The notes beneath the pieces are model-generated. The model was given only the letters and a program-made list of their open reading frames with translations. It was not told the origin of the DNA and ran no database searches. Of a stretch of 64,000 bases of DNA, positions 17,623 to 26,843 are shown in pieces (within the stretch, counting starts at the first letter, position 1; the number at the start of each line of letters is the position of its first letter). The stretch covers positions 54,017-118,016 of the forward strand of contig NZ_JACXXG010000013.1 in NCBI RefSeq assembly GCF_014764705.1, given 5' to 3'. Origin of the DNA: Stutzerimonas kunmingensis (GTDB lineage: Bacteria > Pseudomonadota > Gammaproteobacteria > Pseudomonadales > Pseudomonadaceae). A program made the position numbers and the translations under genes.

Positions 17623-18709
17623 TCTCTTCGTCTGATCGTTGCGATGCTGCCCGCTGGGCCTTCCTGCGCGAACGCCTGGCCAGCAGCATCTGCAACACGT
17701 GCATCAGTGTTGCGATGAATAGCGCCACACCTACACCAATGGCAGCATTGATGAGCCGTATCTGCGGCAGGTTCCAGTCCTGGGCCAGCGTCTCTGCCAG
17801 CAGCAGGAACAGCAGCGTGGTCTGCAGGACGAATAGCCCGTAGTGATTCGCCTGAAACGCTCTGCCCAGCACGATAAGCGGCAGCAGGATCATCACCATC
17901 AGAGGCGGGTCAGCCAGGCCGTGGCCGATGTAGATCAGTATGGTCGCGGCCGCCAATATTCCAAGGCTGGCCTGTAGCGCCCGCACCAGACTCCGCTCCA
18001 AATCCATCTGCAGCGTGGTGAACACCGCCAGCGTCAGCCAGTAGCCTCTGGGCAGTTCAGCCATATTCACGATCACCCCGCCCAATGCTCCGGCCAGGAT
18101 GTAGGTCAGGGCGTGCACACGCCATTGCCGGATCGGCGTTCGGCGAGCATGCCTGCGCAGCACCCGCAGGATGCTCATCAGCCGCGGCATATATGGCCAC
18201 ATGCGCAGCCCATGCATCCCCCGCAGGCCGAAGGCGAGCAAGGTAACCCAGAGTCCCCCGAGCGCGAAAAGAAAGGCTATCGCGTACGGGTTGTTGAACT
18301 CACCGATGCCGTGCTGCCCTTGGCCAAGGCAGAGGCAGATGGCCAGACCGATACCGAGCTTTCCCGCTTCGCTGCCGTAGCGCTGCAACCAAGCCAGCAG
18401 CAGGCCGTAGAAGGCGAACAGGCCGAGACTGATCAGTGGATGAGTCGCCGACCAGAAGCCCAGTCCGGCACTCCCGGCGCCCAGCGCGATGAGTAACAGC
18501 ATGCGCAGCATGCCGAAGCGATGAAGTGGGTTGGCCTTGGCCGCCTGAAAGGCGCCGACCGTTGCCCAGAGGAAGCCGGGATGGCCACTGAACAGCCCCA
18601 GCAGCAACGGCAAGGCGCAACCAAAGCCGGCCACCATGGCAGCGCCCCAGGCGGGGTGCACGGGGTGCCAGTGGATGCTTTGCCGCAGCAGGCGCTTCAT
18701 GTGGGTCAA
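17606..18709 (-). CDS. FUSC-family inner membrane transporter-like protein
   Basis: The 367-residue protein shows two clusters of hydrophobic helices (residues about 20-160 and 205-345), the duplicated layout of the FUSC/aromatic-acid exporter family (YccS/AaeB type). It is shorter than AaeB-type proteins and lacks their large cytoplasmic domain. The internal segments [12 protein letters not shown] and [15 protein letters not shown] fit the family motif that repeats in each half. Substrate unknown. Its ATG overlaps the dgt stop (ATGA), so the two form an operon with dgt first. Confidence 0.8.
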   Translation of the reverse strand: MTHMKRLLRQSIHWHPVHPAWGAAMVAGFGCALPLLLGLFSGHPGFLWATVGAFQAAKANPLHRFGMLRMLLLIALGAGSAGLGFWSATHPLISLGLFAFYGLLLAWLQRYGSEAGKLGIGLAICLCLGQGQHGIGEFNNPYAIAFLFALGGLWVTLLAFGLRGMHGLRMWPYMPRLMSILRVLRRHARRTPIRQWRVHALTYILAGALGGVIVNMAELPRGYWLTLAVFTTLQMDLERSLVRALQASLGILAAATILIYIGHGLADPPLMVMILLPLIVLGRAFQANHYGLFVLQTTLLFLLLAETLAQDWNLPQIRLINAAIGVGVALFIATLMHVLQMLLARRSRRKAQRAASQRSDEETTSQP

Positions 18710-20058
18710 ACCGGGCTGGAGCGGCCGGTCATCTCGCCGGCCATCTCCGTGGCGTAGCTATCGGTCATGCCTGCGATGAAGTCGATCATGCGCAGGAACG
18801 ACTGATAGAGCGGTAGCTCGGGCGAGGGCGCGCTGCGTCCGAGCAGGTCGAGGATCCGCTGATTCTTGAACGAGGGGGTACCGCCGCGATGTTGTTCCAG
18901 TGCTGCGCCGCAAAATGCATTGAGCAGTATTTCCAGCGTGGTATAGGCGCCTATCTCGTGCAGGGTTTTGCGCTTGTCCTGAAAAATCTTCTGCCGCGCC
19001 ATCGCCTTTGCCTGCAATACGCACTCTTTGGCCGGCCCATGCATATGTTCGACCAGGTCACCGTGCAACTCGCCACGAAGCAGGTTGCTCTGCTGCTCGA
19101 CGAAGGCACCAGCGGCCGCATTGGTCAGGTGTTCGATCGCCTTGCCGCGCAGAATGGCCAGTTTGCGCCGCCTTGAATCCCTCGGGCCCAGCTGACGATA
19201 GGTTTCCGGAATGTCATCGCCCACCAGAGCCAGTAACAGCGCTTCGACTTCCGAATATTCCAGCAGCTCCATCTCGAGGCCGTCTTCCAGGTCGATCAGG
19301 CCGTAACAGATGTCGTCTGCTGCCTCCATGAGGTAGACCAGAGGATGGCGGGCCCAGCGTTGCTCTGCGACGTTGGGCAGGTTCAGCTTCTGTGCAATTT
19401 GCTCGAGCAGCGGTTGCTCATTCTGATAGCACCCGAACTTGTGCTTCTTGTACCCCAGCGCCTCTGCATGGCGTGAAGTCCAGGGGTACTTGAGATACGT
19501 GCCGAGGGTGGCGTAGGTCAGTCGCGTTCCACCGTCGAACTGGTGGTATTCGAGTTGCGTAAGCACTCGAAATCCCTGTGCGTTGCCTTCGAAGTTGAGA
19601 AAGTCCGCGCGTTGCGCGTCGCTCATATCGTCGAGCCATCCGCGCCCTGCGGCCTGCTGGAACCAGCAGCGAATAGCATCCTCGCCGGAGTGGCCAAAGG
19701 GCGGATTGCCAATGTCGTGGGCCAAGCAGGCCGACTGGACGATCATGCCAAGGTCGGCCGGGCTGCACCATTCTGGCATGTCATCGCGCAATACTTCACC
19801 GACACGCATACCGAGTGAGCGGCCTACGCAGCTCACCTCCAGCGAGTGGGTGAGGCGGGTATGGATGTGATCGTTGCTGGAAACTGGATGAACCTGAGTC
19901 TTGCGCCCGAGCCGGCGAAAGGCGCCCGAAAAAATGATCCGATCATGATCCTTGTGAAAAGGGCTGCGGCCCAACTCGTCGCTACTGTGGGCGGATTTGC
20001 CGAGTCGTTCGCGGGTAAGCAGTGTGTGCCAGTCCAAGGACCATCTCCGTATTGCCAT
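18706..20058 (-). CDS. dgt: dNTP triphosphohydrolase (dGTPase)
   Basis: The 450-residue HD-domain hydrolase removes triphosphate from deoxynucleotides, helping keep dNTP pools balanced. The HD signature is intact ([19 protein letters not shown]), with an upstream arginine/histidine region ([16 protein letters not shown]) and downstream [14 protein letters not shown] carrying a metal ligand. Length fits the type 2 or 3 dGTPase-like family of pseudomonads. dGTPases also occur in phage defence, but this copy lies in core synteny. Confidence 0.93.
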   Translation of the reverse strand: MAIRRWSLDWHTLLTRERLGKSAHSSDELGRSPFHKDHDRIIFSGAFRRLGRKTQVHPVSSNDHIHTRLTHSLEVSCVGRSLGMRVGEVLRDDMPEWCSPADLGMIVQSACLAHDIGNPPFGHSGEDAIRCWFQQAAGRGWLDDMSDAQRADFLNFEGNAQGFRVLTQLEYHQFDGGTRLTYATLGTYLKYPWTSRHAEALGYKKHKFGCYQNEQPLLEQIAQKLNLPNVAEQRWARHPLVYLMEAADDICYGLIDLEDGLEMELLEYSEVEALLLALVGDDIPETYRQLGPRDSRRRKLAILRGKAIEHLTNAAAGAFVEQQSNLLRGELHGDLVEHMHGPAKECVLQAKAMARQKIFQDKRKTLHEIGAYTTLEILLNAFCGAALEQHRGGTPSFKNQRILDLLGRSAPSPELPLYQSFLRMIDFIAGMTDSYATEMAGEMTGRSSPV

Positions 20059-20201
20059 TAGCGGGCTGGTGCAAAGCTACCACAACTGCCGAATCGCTGA
20101 TCGGTGCTGGCGTATTAGAAGGATAACCAGTTCAGAGGCGTGGCAGGCTACCCGCGGTTGGCCGCGGGTACAGTGTTATTCAGCCAGGGTAGGCGGCTGG
20201 G

Positions 20202-20522
20202 CTAGTGCAGCTTTTCCCGCAGCTTTTGCTGACCCTTGATTAGCGGATATAGCGTCAGCGCCACGCGAGCCAGCTTTCCCATTTTCCCCATCCTGCGTCC
20301 GAACAGCGCGAGTACGACCGTCGCAGCGATCATCATCGGTCCCTTGCCTGAACTGTGTTCGCTGGATGTTCGACGCGAACTTACGAAACTCTTCATCTGC
20401 TGCAGTGGATGTGAAAGGGGTTGCGCGTGGTAGAGCATCTGTTGACGGTGCATTTCCATGCGCAGTCGCACCAGATCCTTGCGCATGCTCAGATCATTCG
20501 ATGTGCTCAACGGTTGGCTCAT
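20202..20522 (-). CDS. YqjK-like small membrane-associated protein
   Basis: The 106-residue basic protein has a hydrophilic N-terminus (RKDLVRLRMEMHRQQMLYH) and one short hydrophobic segment (MMIAATVVLALFGRRMGK). It is the last gene of a three-gene minus-strand cluster resembling the yqjD-yqjE-yqjK operon of E. coli. Its ATG overlaps the stop of the yqjE-like gene. Function unknown. Confidence 0.65.
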   Translation of the reverse strand: MSQPLSTSNDLSMRKDLVRLRMEMHRQQMLYHAQPLSHPLQQMKSFVSSRRTSSEHSSGKGPMMIAATVVLALFGRRMGKMGKLARVALTLYPLIKGQQKLREKLH

Positions 20523-20899
20523 GGCAGTAATCGCTCCCGGTTGCGCTCCAGTTCTTCAAGCGTGGCCTGGAACGGTGCGGCACATTGTTTGGCGAGCGAA
20601 GCGGCCCGGCTCACGCAGATGATCATCACCACTGCGTAGATCGCGCATAGCGTAAGAATCGCCGCGATGCGATGAGTTTCCCAGAAGGCTATGACGATAG
20701 CCGCGGAAAGCCCAACCAGGATCAGCAGGCCGAGAATCAGGCTGACACCGGCCAGGAGAAATAGCCGAAAGGTTCGGGCTTTCTCTTCCTGGACCTCAAT
20801 GCCTACAAGTTCCAGGTGCCCCTGGAGCAGGCCGACGAATGCGCCGCCCAGCTTCTTAAGCGATGGCTTGGGGGCTTCGGTGCCGGGCTTCGCTTCCAT
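20519..20899 (-). CDS. YqjE-like phage-holin-superfamily membrane protein
   Basis: The 126-residue protein has two adjacent membrane helices (residues about 45-70 and 77-100: LFLLAGVSLILGLLILVGL and IAAILTLCAIYAVVMIICV), as in the YqjE / phage holin III-like family. The start at 20899 (MEAKPGTEAP) has a GGGAGA ribosome-binding site 7 bases upstream. An ATG at 20914 that overlaps the preceding stop lacks one. Function unknown; YqjE-type proteins accompany YqjD ribosome-tethering proteins. Confidence 0.8.
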   Translation of the reverse strand: MEAKPGTEAPKPSLKKLGGAFVGLLQGHLELVGIEVQEEKARTFRLFLLAGVSLILGLLILVGLSAAIVIAFWETHRIAAILTLCAIYAVVMIICVSRAASLAKQCAAPFQATLEELERNRERLLP

Positions 20900-20913
20900 T
20901 GCTGGCTCTCCCA

Positions 20914-21315
20914 TCAGCGGCGTGAAATCAGACCGAGCAGAAAGCCGACCCCGGCAGCGATGCCGATCGATTGCCAGGGATGGGTGTGTACATATTCCTC
21001 GGTGCACTGGATGGCAGCCTGACCCTGCTCGCGCATCGAGCCTTCCCGCTCCTTGAGCATTTCACGAGCCTTGGCAATGTTTGCGTTGATCTTGCTGCGC
21101 AGCTCTTCGGTTTGGCCGCCGGCGGTTTCCTGAGTGTGCTTGAGCAGCCGCTCAGTGTCGCCGATCAGAGTATGAAACTCTTCAATCAGTGCGTTCTGCG
21201 CAGCTTGCAGGTTGCGACGATGGGCAGATGTATCGATCAGGGGGCGGGTGCTCCCAGCGGGACCTTCGGGAATCGGGGTGTTATCGCTGGTGCCGAAAGT
21301 GGACTCGGTAGACAT
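20914..21315 (-). CDS. ElaB/YqjD/DUF883 family membrane-anchored protein
   Basis: The 133-residue protein is a long amphipathic helix (LIEEFHTLIGDTERLLKHTQ) ending in a glycine-rich membrane anchor and RR tail (IGIAAGVGFLLGLISRR). This is the hallmark of ElaB/YqjD proteins. In E. coli YqjD binds ribosomes at the inner membrane in stationary phase. It heads the three-gene cluster. Confidence 0.88.
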   Translation of the reverse strand: MSTESTFGTSDNTPIPEGPAGSTRPLIDTSAHRRNLQAAQNALIEEFHTLIGDTERLLKHTQETAGGQTEELRSKINANIAKAREMLKEREGSMREQGQAAIQCTEEYVHTHPWQSIGIAAGVGFLLGLISRR

Positions 21316-21454
21316 GCGCAGCTCCTCTTGATTCTTCGGGGCAAAAGGCCCCGTTGCCTCAAGTTTCGAGCATTGCGCCTCATCAAAGGTTCCCCGCTTC
21401 GTTGAGCGGTGTAGACAGCTTTCAATCGCTTGGTTCTGGCAATAGCGGCAAGGA

Positions 21455-21484
21455 ACAAAAAAGAAAACCCGCCGAAGCGGGTTT
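21455..21484 (-). terminator. Terminator of the OprD-like porin gene
   Basis: On the minus strand an 8-bp stem (AAACCCGC, TTCG loop, GCGGGTTT) is followed by TCTTTTTT, 30 bases after the porin stop. Confidence 0.88.
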
Positions 21485-21516
21485 CCTGTCTACAGCAGCG
21501 AGTGCAGTAGCCGCTA

Positions 21517-22776
21517 TTACATCAGCGGGATGGTGTAGCTGACGATCAGACGGTTCTCATTAGCATCGCTGTTGTTGGTGCTGCGATATGTAACGTTACG
21601 CCATTTAACACCGAGATTCTTCAAGGCGCCTTCTTGGAATACGTAGCTGATATCGGTGCCGCGCTCCCACTCTTTACCACCGTTGGAGCCGTCAGTTCTA
21701 TCGAAGCCATCACCGCTGACGTAGCGGGTCATCAGGCTCAGGCCGGGAATGCCGATGGCGGCAAAGTTGAAGTCGTAGCGGGCCTGCCATGATTTTTCAT
21801 CAGCTTTGGCAAAGTCCGGACCAGTCATTACATAGTTCACCAGATAAGGATCGGACCAGCCGCCGACGAAGGCGAAGCCGGTATCACCATTCATTTCCTG
21901 ATAGCCCAAGCCAAAGCTATGGCCGCTGACCGAGTAGGTGACCATTGCGCCCAAGGCCTTGTTGTCGACATTAGAAGAACCATCGTCTGTCGAGCGGGCA
22001 TAGCGCAGATCGGTTTTCAGCGACTGCTTCTCACCAAGCGGTAGAACATGAATCAGATTGAAAGAGTGCTGCTTGTAAGCTTCTTCAAGATTGCTGTAGT
22101 AATAGGCACCGGTAAGGTTGTCCATCAACTTGTAAGTAGCACCAGCAAAAATGAAATCATCAATGCTACCGCCGCCTAATGAAGCACCGTTCAGAAGTGC
22201 TGTCAGGTCATCATAGTTCGAGTCGTTACGCTGGTTAACTTCCGTTATGTAACCCGCATCTAATGTCAATCCTTCAACTTCATTGGAGACGATCTGTCCG
22301 CCTTTGAAGGTTTGTGGGAGCAGGCGAGAGTCACTGCGGTGAAGAGCCATGTTCTTTGGCTCAAGCGTGCCAACTTTCAGAATTGTCTTGGAGATTTTTA
22401 CTTTGGCAGTTAGGCCAAGCTGGGAATAATCATCGGGTGCAGACCCATCATTATCGACCGGCAGTAAGTTTGTTCCGGTGCGGTCAGGGCTGGAGTCGAG
22501 TTTTACCCCCAACAGACCCAGAGCATCGACGCCGAAGCCGACAGTGCCTTCGGTGAATCCTGACTCAACTCGTAGCAGGAAGCCCTGAGCCCACTCTTCT
22601 GCCTTGTTTTTTGCAGTACTAGCGTCATCGCGGAAATCACGGTTCATGTAGAAGTTACGCAGCTCCAGGCCAGCCTTTGTATCTTCGATAAAAGCAGCTT
22701 GAGCCATGGAAGGAATGGCTAGGGTTGCTCCCAGAGTGGCCAGGGCCACGCCCCGGGCGATTGGGGTCTTGAGCAT
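21517..22776 (-). CDS. OprD-family outer membrane porin
   Basis: The 419-residue precursor starts at MLKTPIARGV after a strong GAGGAG site. The 24 upstream codons in the same frame were rejected. A signal peptide ends near PSMAQAAF. The mature part has OprD features: AGLELRNFYMNRDFRD, EWAQGFLLRVESGFTEGTVG, LGVKLDSSPDRTGTNLLP, and a terminal beta strand ending in LIVSYTIPLM. OprD/OprQ-type 18-strand barrels take up amino acids, peptides or small aromatic acids. Substrate specificity cannot be read from the sequence. It is slightly shorter than typical OprD. Confidence 0.92.
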   Translation of the reverse strand: MLKTPIARGVALATLGATLAIPSMAQAAFIEDTKAGLELRNFYMNRDFRDDASTAKNKAEEWAQGFLLRVESGFTEGTVGFGVDALGLLGVKLDSSPDRTGTNLLPVDNDGSAPDDYSQLGLTAKVKISKTILKVGTLEPKNMALHRSDSRLLPQTFKGGQIVSNEVEGLTLDAGYITEVNQRNDSNYDDLTALLNGASLGGGSIDDFIFAGATYKLMDNLTGAYYYSNLEEAYKQHSFNLIHVLPLGEKQSLKTDLRYARSTDDGSSNVDNKALGAMVTYSVSGHSFGLGYQEMNGDTGFAFVGGWSDPYLVNYVMTGPDFAKADEKSWQARYDFNFAAIGIPGLSLMTRYVSGDGFDRTDGSNGGKEWERGTDISYVFQEGALKNLGVKWRNVTYRSTNNSDANENRLIVSYTIPLM

Positions 22777-23157
22777 TTCTTGTTCTCCTCGTTGGATGAT
22801 GCTCTGAAGGTCGCTCTTGCGGCGATATGCAATAAAACATTTCATCATTGTTTCAGCCTTTAGACCTTAGTCTTTAGGGCTGGGGCGTCAAGGTCAGGAG
22901 TGGTTTGTTCGATAGTCTCGTTAGGCTACAAAACGTCTTACCACTTCCGGCCCGCCGGATTATTGTTCTGGTGGGCAGCCGAATCCTAACGGTTTGATGG
23001 CCACTAGTCGAATGCCGAAGTCAAACTCTTGTTTGAGTGAGGGTGGTGTCTCGTTTTTTGACCTGCACCGAACGTGGTGGGCCAGCCGACTGCCAATTGC
23101 TCGGTAATCAACCTGCTAGAATCAGTCGCTCGACAAATCCTTCGACGGGCCGCCGTG
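22777..23157. promoter_or_regulatory. Intergenic region upstream of the porin and glutaredoxin-like genes
   Basis: These 381 bases separate diverging genes and must hold both promoters. AT-rich runs lie near 22840-22900. A short open frame upstream of the glutaredoxin-like start (from 23074) is only an extension of that frame. No operator was recognised. Confidence 0.4.
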
Positions 23158-23394
23158 ATGCTTCCTGAATGCCAGCTGTTTGGAACCCTGGGCTGTCACC
23201 TGTGTGAGCAGGCTGAAGCGGTCGTGATGCCGCTGGTGGAGCACGGGCTGCTGGTGGAGCTGCTGGACGTGGCGGACAGGGTGGAATGGGTCGAGGATTA
23301 CGGCCTGCGTATTCCCGTACTGCGTCGGGTGGATACGGGGGCGGAGTTGGATTGGCCGTTTGAAGTTGAGCAGGTTGTCCGCTTTCTTGAATGA
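23158..23394 (+). CDS. Glutaredoxin-like protein (DUF836)
   Basis: The 78-residue thioredoxin-fold protein starts at MLPECQLFGTLGCHLC. It has a CxxC redox motif (GCHLC) near the N-terminus and the cis-proline strand RIPVLRR. DUF836 glutaredoxin-family proteins are small putative redox proteins. The preceding GTG is an alternative start. The upstream extension of the open frame has no family character. Confidence 0.82.
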   Translation: MLPECQLFGTLGCHLCEQAEAVVMPLVEHGLLVELLDVADRVEWVEDYGLRIPVLRRVDTGAELDWPFEVEQVVRFLE

Positions 23395-23430
23395 TTGAAG
23401 AGCGGCAAAATGTCGCCAGGCCAAAACAGA

Positions 23431-23455
23431 AAAACCGGCTGCAAGAGCCGGTTTT
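23431..23455. terminator. Bidirectional terminator between glutaredoxin-like gene and tRNA-Pro
   Basis: A perfect inverted repeat (AAAACCGGCT, loop GCAAG, AGCCGGTTTT) has T-rich flanks on both strands, serving the convergent gene and tRNA. Confidence 0.85.
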
Positions 23456-23498
23456 AGATACATCAGATAGCACGCCAAAAAGCGCTGATATCGGGAAA

Positions 23499-23575
23499 TG
23501 GTCGGAGCGACTGGATTCGAACCAGCGACCTTCTCGTCCCGAACGAGACGCGCTACCAAGCTGCGCTACGCTCCG
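23499..23575 (-). tRNA. tRNA-Pro (anticodon CGG)
   Basis: The minus strand gives a 77-base cloverleaf. Acceptor stem is CGGAGCG with CGCTCCG, the D-arm region is GCGCAGCTTGGTAGCGC, and the anticodon arm is TCTCG-TTCGGGA-CGAGA with CGG. The T-loop is GGTTCGAATCC, discriminator A, and CCA is encoded. Confidence 0.96.
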
Positions 23576-23729
23576 AAGATGGCGCGCATTCTACAGAAAA
23601 AGTTTTGCTGCACAAGGTGTTAGGAGGGTTTTTTTGGGGGGGCGACCAGCCTTTTGCGAGCTGCTAGCGGAACAATCGACCTTCGCGGCAGATAACCTAG
23701 GATCTATCTTGTGCGAAGGTCGACCTGGC

Positions 23730-23951
23730 TCAGAGTTCTCGTACGGTGCGAACCTGATCCTTGTTCACTTTGCCTGGCTTGCCATCGATTTGCTCATATT
23801 CGTAGAAGCCCGACTCGTCATCGAAATCGGGATGGTCCAGAGTTTGAATTTCACGACCATCGTTGAGCGTGATCACGCTGGGGTTCGCGCAGCCGGCAAG
23901 GACGGTAAAGCCCAGCGCGAGTAGCAGGGCGGGGATGATGCGTGGTTGCAT
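23730..23951 (-). CDS. YgdI/YgdR family small lipoprotein
   Basis: The 73-residue precursor has a lipoprotein signal (LLALGFTVLAGC) with the lipidated Cys at about residue 21. The compact SH3-like domain follows (VITLNDGREIQTLDHPDFD, then YEYEQIDGK and VNKDQVRTV). This matches the YgdI/YgdR (DUF903) family of small outer- or inner-membrane lipoproteins with unknown role. Confidence 0.9.
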   Translation of the reverse strand: MQPRIIPALLLALGFTVLAGCANPSVITLNDGREIQTLDHPDFDDESGFYEYEQIDGKPGKVNKDQVRTVREL

Positions 23952-23996
23952 GACGCTGTTCCTTCTGCGGGTTCGATACCCATGGGACGAAACCCG

Positions 23997-24602
23997 CTAG
24001 GACGAAGTTCCCCTCGAGCCAGTGATCTTGAGCAGCTCCGGTGTATTCAGGTTGGCGAGGCGGGGGTCGCCCCGGTGTACCTCAAGCGCGCGGGCGCCAA
24101 GATGAAGAAGTGCACGCAAAGGGCTGCGTTCTCCAGATTGCCAGCAAGCGTCAACTTCGGCCTGTCGGCCGGTGGGAATTATGCTGAACAGGGGCTCCCA
24201 CTGGCCTTCGCAGCTCAGCATGACTGGCCTGTCTGGCTCTTCGAGCGCGGTCTGGTAGAGCGACTGCAGCAAGGGGCGATCAATCAACGGGGTGTCGCAC
24301 GGCAGTACGAGCATCCAGGCGTTGCGAGCAACTGCAAGACCGCTGCGTATTCCTGCAAGGGGGCCGGGGAATCCCTGCTCTTCATCGCTAATCAATCGAT
24401 CGGCATAGGCCGAGTAGCGGGCTCGATTGCGGTTGCAGGACAGCAGGAGGTCGTCTGTCAATGGCTGAACGGTCTCATGCAACCATGCAATCAACGGGCG
24501 TCCCTGCCATTCGACCAGTCCTTTGTCCTGTCCTCCCATACGTTGCCCACGGCCACCCGCCAGAAGCAGGATGGAGCAGGAAGGCAGTAGCGGGTCGGGC
24601 AT
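23997..24602 (-). CDS. mobA: Molybdenum cofactor guanylyltransferase
   Basis: The 201-residue enzyme transfers GMP to molybdopterin to form the bis-MGD cofactor. The GTP-binding nucleotidyltransferase signature is present at the N-terminus ([19 protein letters not shown]), with the metal-binding LVLPCDTPL in the middle. In many pseudomonads moaB and moeA lie immediately upstream in the same direction. Here an acyltransferase gene on the other strand takes that position, so the molybdenum cluster is broken. Confidence 0.95.
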   Translation of the reverse strand: MPDPLLPSCSILLLAGGRGQRMGGQDKGLVEWQGRPLIAWLHETVQPLTDDLLLSCNRNRARYSAYADRLISDEEQGFPGPLAGIRSGLAVARNAWMLVLPCDTPLIDRPLLQSLYQTALEEPDRPVMLSCEGQWEPLFSIIPTGRQAEVDACWQSGERSPLRALLHLGARALEVHRGDPRLANLNTPELLKITGSRGTSS

Positions 24603-24833
24603 ATCATCGCTCCAGAAAAGATTGCATATAGCGCTCGGGCGGGCGGTCGGGCAGCGTGCGCACGGGAGGTGTGGAGGCCAGGCGCTCGGGTTATTGGAAT
24701 CTGTGTCGCGCTTCGGCGACCCGGGAGTGCTTCAGCTAAACCAACGAAAAATCCTGTTGTCTATCTCCTCCATCCACTTTCTCTGGAAGAGGGTGCCGCC
24801 TGCTCATTGGCTGAATACAAGGAGAACAATCAA

Positions 24834-25865
24834 ATGCAAGAGAGAAACGTTTGGGTTGATTATGCCAAGGCGATCGGGATCATTCTTGTTGTCTACGGGC
24901 ATGTCGCGCGAGGCGTGTTCAATGCCGGGTTGCCGATGGATGAGGCGCGATTCGTGCTGGTCGACAGCATCATTTACAGCTTTCACATGCCGCTGTTCTT
25001 CTTCCTGTCGGGTTTATTCTTCTTCGATTCGTTGCAGAAGCGGGGCCGGGGCGGGTTGATCATCAACAAGGTCGACACAATCGTCTATCCCTTTATTGTC
25101 TGGTCTTTACTACAAGGTCTGTTCGAAGTCGTCCTGTCGAATTACACGAACGGTCAGGTCACCTTGGTTGAGGTGTTCTCGTTGCTCTGGATGCCGCGAG
25201 CGCAGTTCTGGTTCCTGTACGCTCTGTTTCTGGTGTTCGTGGTTTGTGCGTTTCTTTATGCGAGGGCAGATCGGCGCTATTTCTTGCCATTCGTGGTCCT
25301 GTTTGGCTTGCTGTATGTCTTCCAGCAGGATCTGACGGTAAACAACATGACCCGCTTTATCTTGGGCAACACCGTCTTCTTCGCATTGGGCGTCTGGTTC
25401 AACGAGGTCAAGGCGTTCTTCCTCGCGCGTTACACACAGCTGACATTATTTTTCGGTGCGCTGTTCATCCTGGGGCAGTACCTGTTTCATGTGACCTTCG
25501 GTCTGAACTATGCCGATGGCGGCATGGCGGTACTCGCGCTTGCAACCATATCCATCTTTTTCATGATCGCGTTGTCGATGTGGCTAGGTCAGTTTCGCGT
25601 GGATTGGTTTCTGTTCATCGGCGTTTCGTCGATGACGATCTACCTGATGCATGTTCTGGCCGGTAGCGGGGTGCGGGTAATACTCAGCAAATTCCTCGGT
25701 ATTGATTCAATCACAGCGCATCTGATTATCGGAACGCTGATCGGTACGGCGGCTCCGTTGTTGGCGCAAGTCGTGATCAATCGCTACAAACTGTACTTCT
25801 TGCTCACCCCGCCCAAGCAGATTTCGGCATCTCAGTTCCATATGCGCAAGGCTGTTGCCCACTAG
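24834..25865 (+). CDS. Acyltransferase family 3 membrane protein
   Basis: The 343-residue integral membrane protein has about ten hydrophobic helices. It starts at MQERNVWVDYAKAIGIILVV, the classic acyltransferase-3 opening with an Asp-Tyr-Ala-Lys in the first helix, followed by GHVARG with the catalytic-region His. A good AAGGAG site precedes this ATG; the 55-codon upstream extension is rejected. It resembles fucose 4-O-acetylase-type enzymes that O-acetylate sugars of surface polysaccharides. The C-terminal residues are polar and cytosolic. Its T/A-rich codons and solitary position suggest horizontal origin. Confidence 0.85.
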   Translation: MQERNVWVDYAKAIGIILVVYGHVARGVFNAGLPMDEARFVLVDSIIYSFHMPLFFFLSGLFFFDSLQKRGRGGLIINKVDTIVYPFIVWSLLQGLFEVVLSNYTNGQVTLVEVFSLLWMPRAQFWFLYALFLVFVVCAFLYARADRRYFLPFVVLFGLLYVFQQDLTVNNMTRFILGNTVFFALGVWFNEVKAFFLARYTQLTLFFGALFILGQYLFHVTFGLNYADGGMAVLALATISIFFMIALSMWLGQFRVDWFLFIGVSSMTIYLMHVLAGSGVRVILSKFLGIDSITAHLIIGTLIGTAAPLLAQVVINRYKLYFLLTPPKQISASQFHMRKAVAH

Positions 25866-25939
25866 CGCGGCCCTGTCATGCATCGACGCAGATGCCGCTC
25901 AGCAGGCCATGCTTGCTGAGCGGTATCGCGCATGCGGTA

Positions 25940-26257
25940 TTAGCCGCAGCCGATGCGCTCTATGGCCATATCCTTGTCGGTATAGATATTCAGTCTCTGT
26001 GAGTTGTATTCCAGCGTGACGATATCGTCTGGCCGCAGGACCCGCGCGGTGATTGCCCCGGATTGCTCCCTTGCGCGTTCAAGTATTTCTGGCGTGACGG
26101 TTTGGCCGGTCAAGCTTGCCACGGCATCGGCGTTGCACCGTCCGACTGACTCAGTCGGGCTGCTGTTTGACGGTGCTGTAGAAGTCGTTTGACAGCCTGT
26201 CAGTACAAATGCGGCCGAGGCTATGGCAATTGGTAGGGCTCGTTTGATGCGCTGCAC
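25940..26257 (-). CDS. I78-type peptidase inhibitor lipoprotein
   Basis: The 105-residue protein has a lipoprotein signal peptide (AIASAAFVLTGCQ). The C-terminal domain with a Cys pair (GRCNADAV ... IERIGCG) and the RVLRPDDIVTLEYNSQRLNI core fits the potato-inhibitor-like I78 family. The GTG start at 26257 is preferred: an AAGGAG site lies 5 bases upstream and the N-region becomes short and basic. I78 proteins are putative periplasmic serine-protease inhibitors. Confidence 0.82.
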   Translation of the reverse strand: MQRIKRALPIAIASAAFVLTGCQTTSTAPSNSSPTESVGRCNADAVASLTGQTVTPEILERAREQSGAITARVLRPDDIVTLEYNSQRLNIYTDKDMAIERIGCG

Positions 26258-26441
26258 AGCGTCTCCTTTTTCGTCTGGTTTGTCGGAGCGCAACTACTAT
26301 CAAAGATACGGGCATGCCGATAGGCCTCCATGCCAGTTGGAAAAAACAGCTGTGGATGGGAACCGAAGCGGCGTTGGCTCGTCTTAATGGCTGATGGCGC
26401 TTTGCAATCCCCTGGCTGCAAGAAAAATAAGGAGTTCCGCT

Positions 26442-26843
26442 ATGTTCAATTCCCCTCTACTCAAGCGTGTCGCTACGGTGCTGGCTGCTCTGCACTTGCT
26501 TCTGGTAGCTCAAGTTCCGCTGGCACAAGCTGCGATGATCGGCACGCCTGAGGTTGTTGCTGAACATCAGCAGCAGGTCGATCGGCAACAGTTGCTGACG
26601 ATGCTGGATGATCAGGATGTGCAAAAGAAGCTGGAAGCGATGGGCGTCGAACGTGATCAGGTTGAAAAGCGCATCAACGGCCTGACGGCAGCGGAACTGG
26701 CCCAGTTCAATCAGCAACTTGATCAGGCCCCCGCAGGGGCAGGCGTTGTCGGCGTGATCGTGCTGTTCCTGGTGATCTTCATCATCACGGACATGCTCTG
26801 TGCCACTAACATTTTCAACTTCGTCAACTGCATCAACCGTTGA
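26442..26843 (+). CDS. PA2779-family protein (DUF6627-like)
   Basis: The 133-residue protein has a signal peptide (VLAALHLLLVAQVPLAQA), a central acidic-helix region rich in Gln, and a C-terminal membrane helix (GVVGVIVLFLVIFIITDML) ending in a short Cys/Asn tail. AAGGAG precedes the chosen ATG by 7 bases. It is named after the P. aeruginosa locus of the same layout. It overlaps the following peptidase gene (TTGA), so the two are coupled. Function is unknown; see findings for the pair. Confidence 0.85.
   Translation: MFNSPLLKRVATVLAALHLLLVAQVPLAQAAMIGTPEVVAEHQQQVDRQQLLTMLDDQDVQKKLEAMGVERDQVEKRINGLTAAELAQFNQQLDQAPAGAGVVGVIVLFLVIFIITDMLCATNIFNFVNCINR

Noticed and set aside
18706..20058. dgt as a phage-defence dGTPase
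   Set aside because: It lies in conserved core synteny with a housekeeping HD signature; nothing links it to a defence locus.
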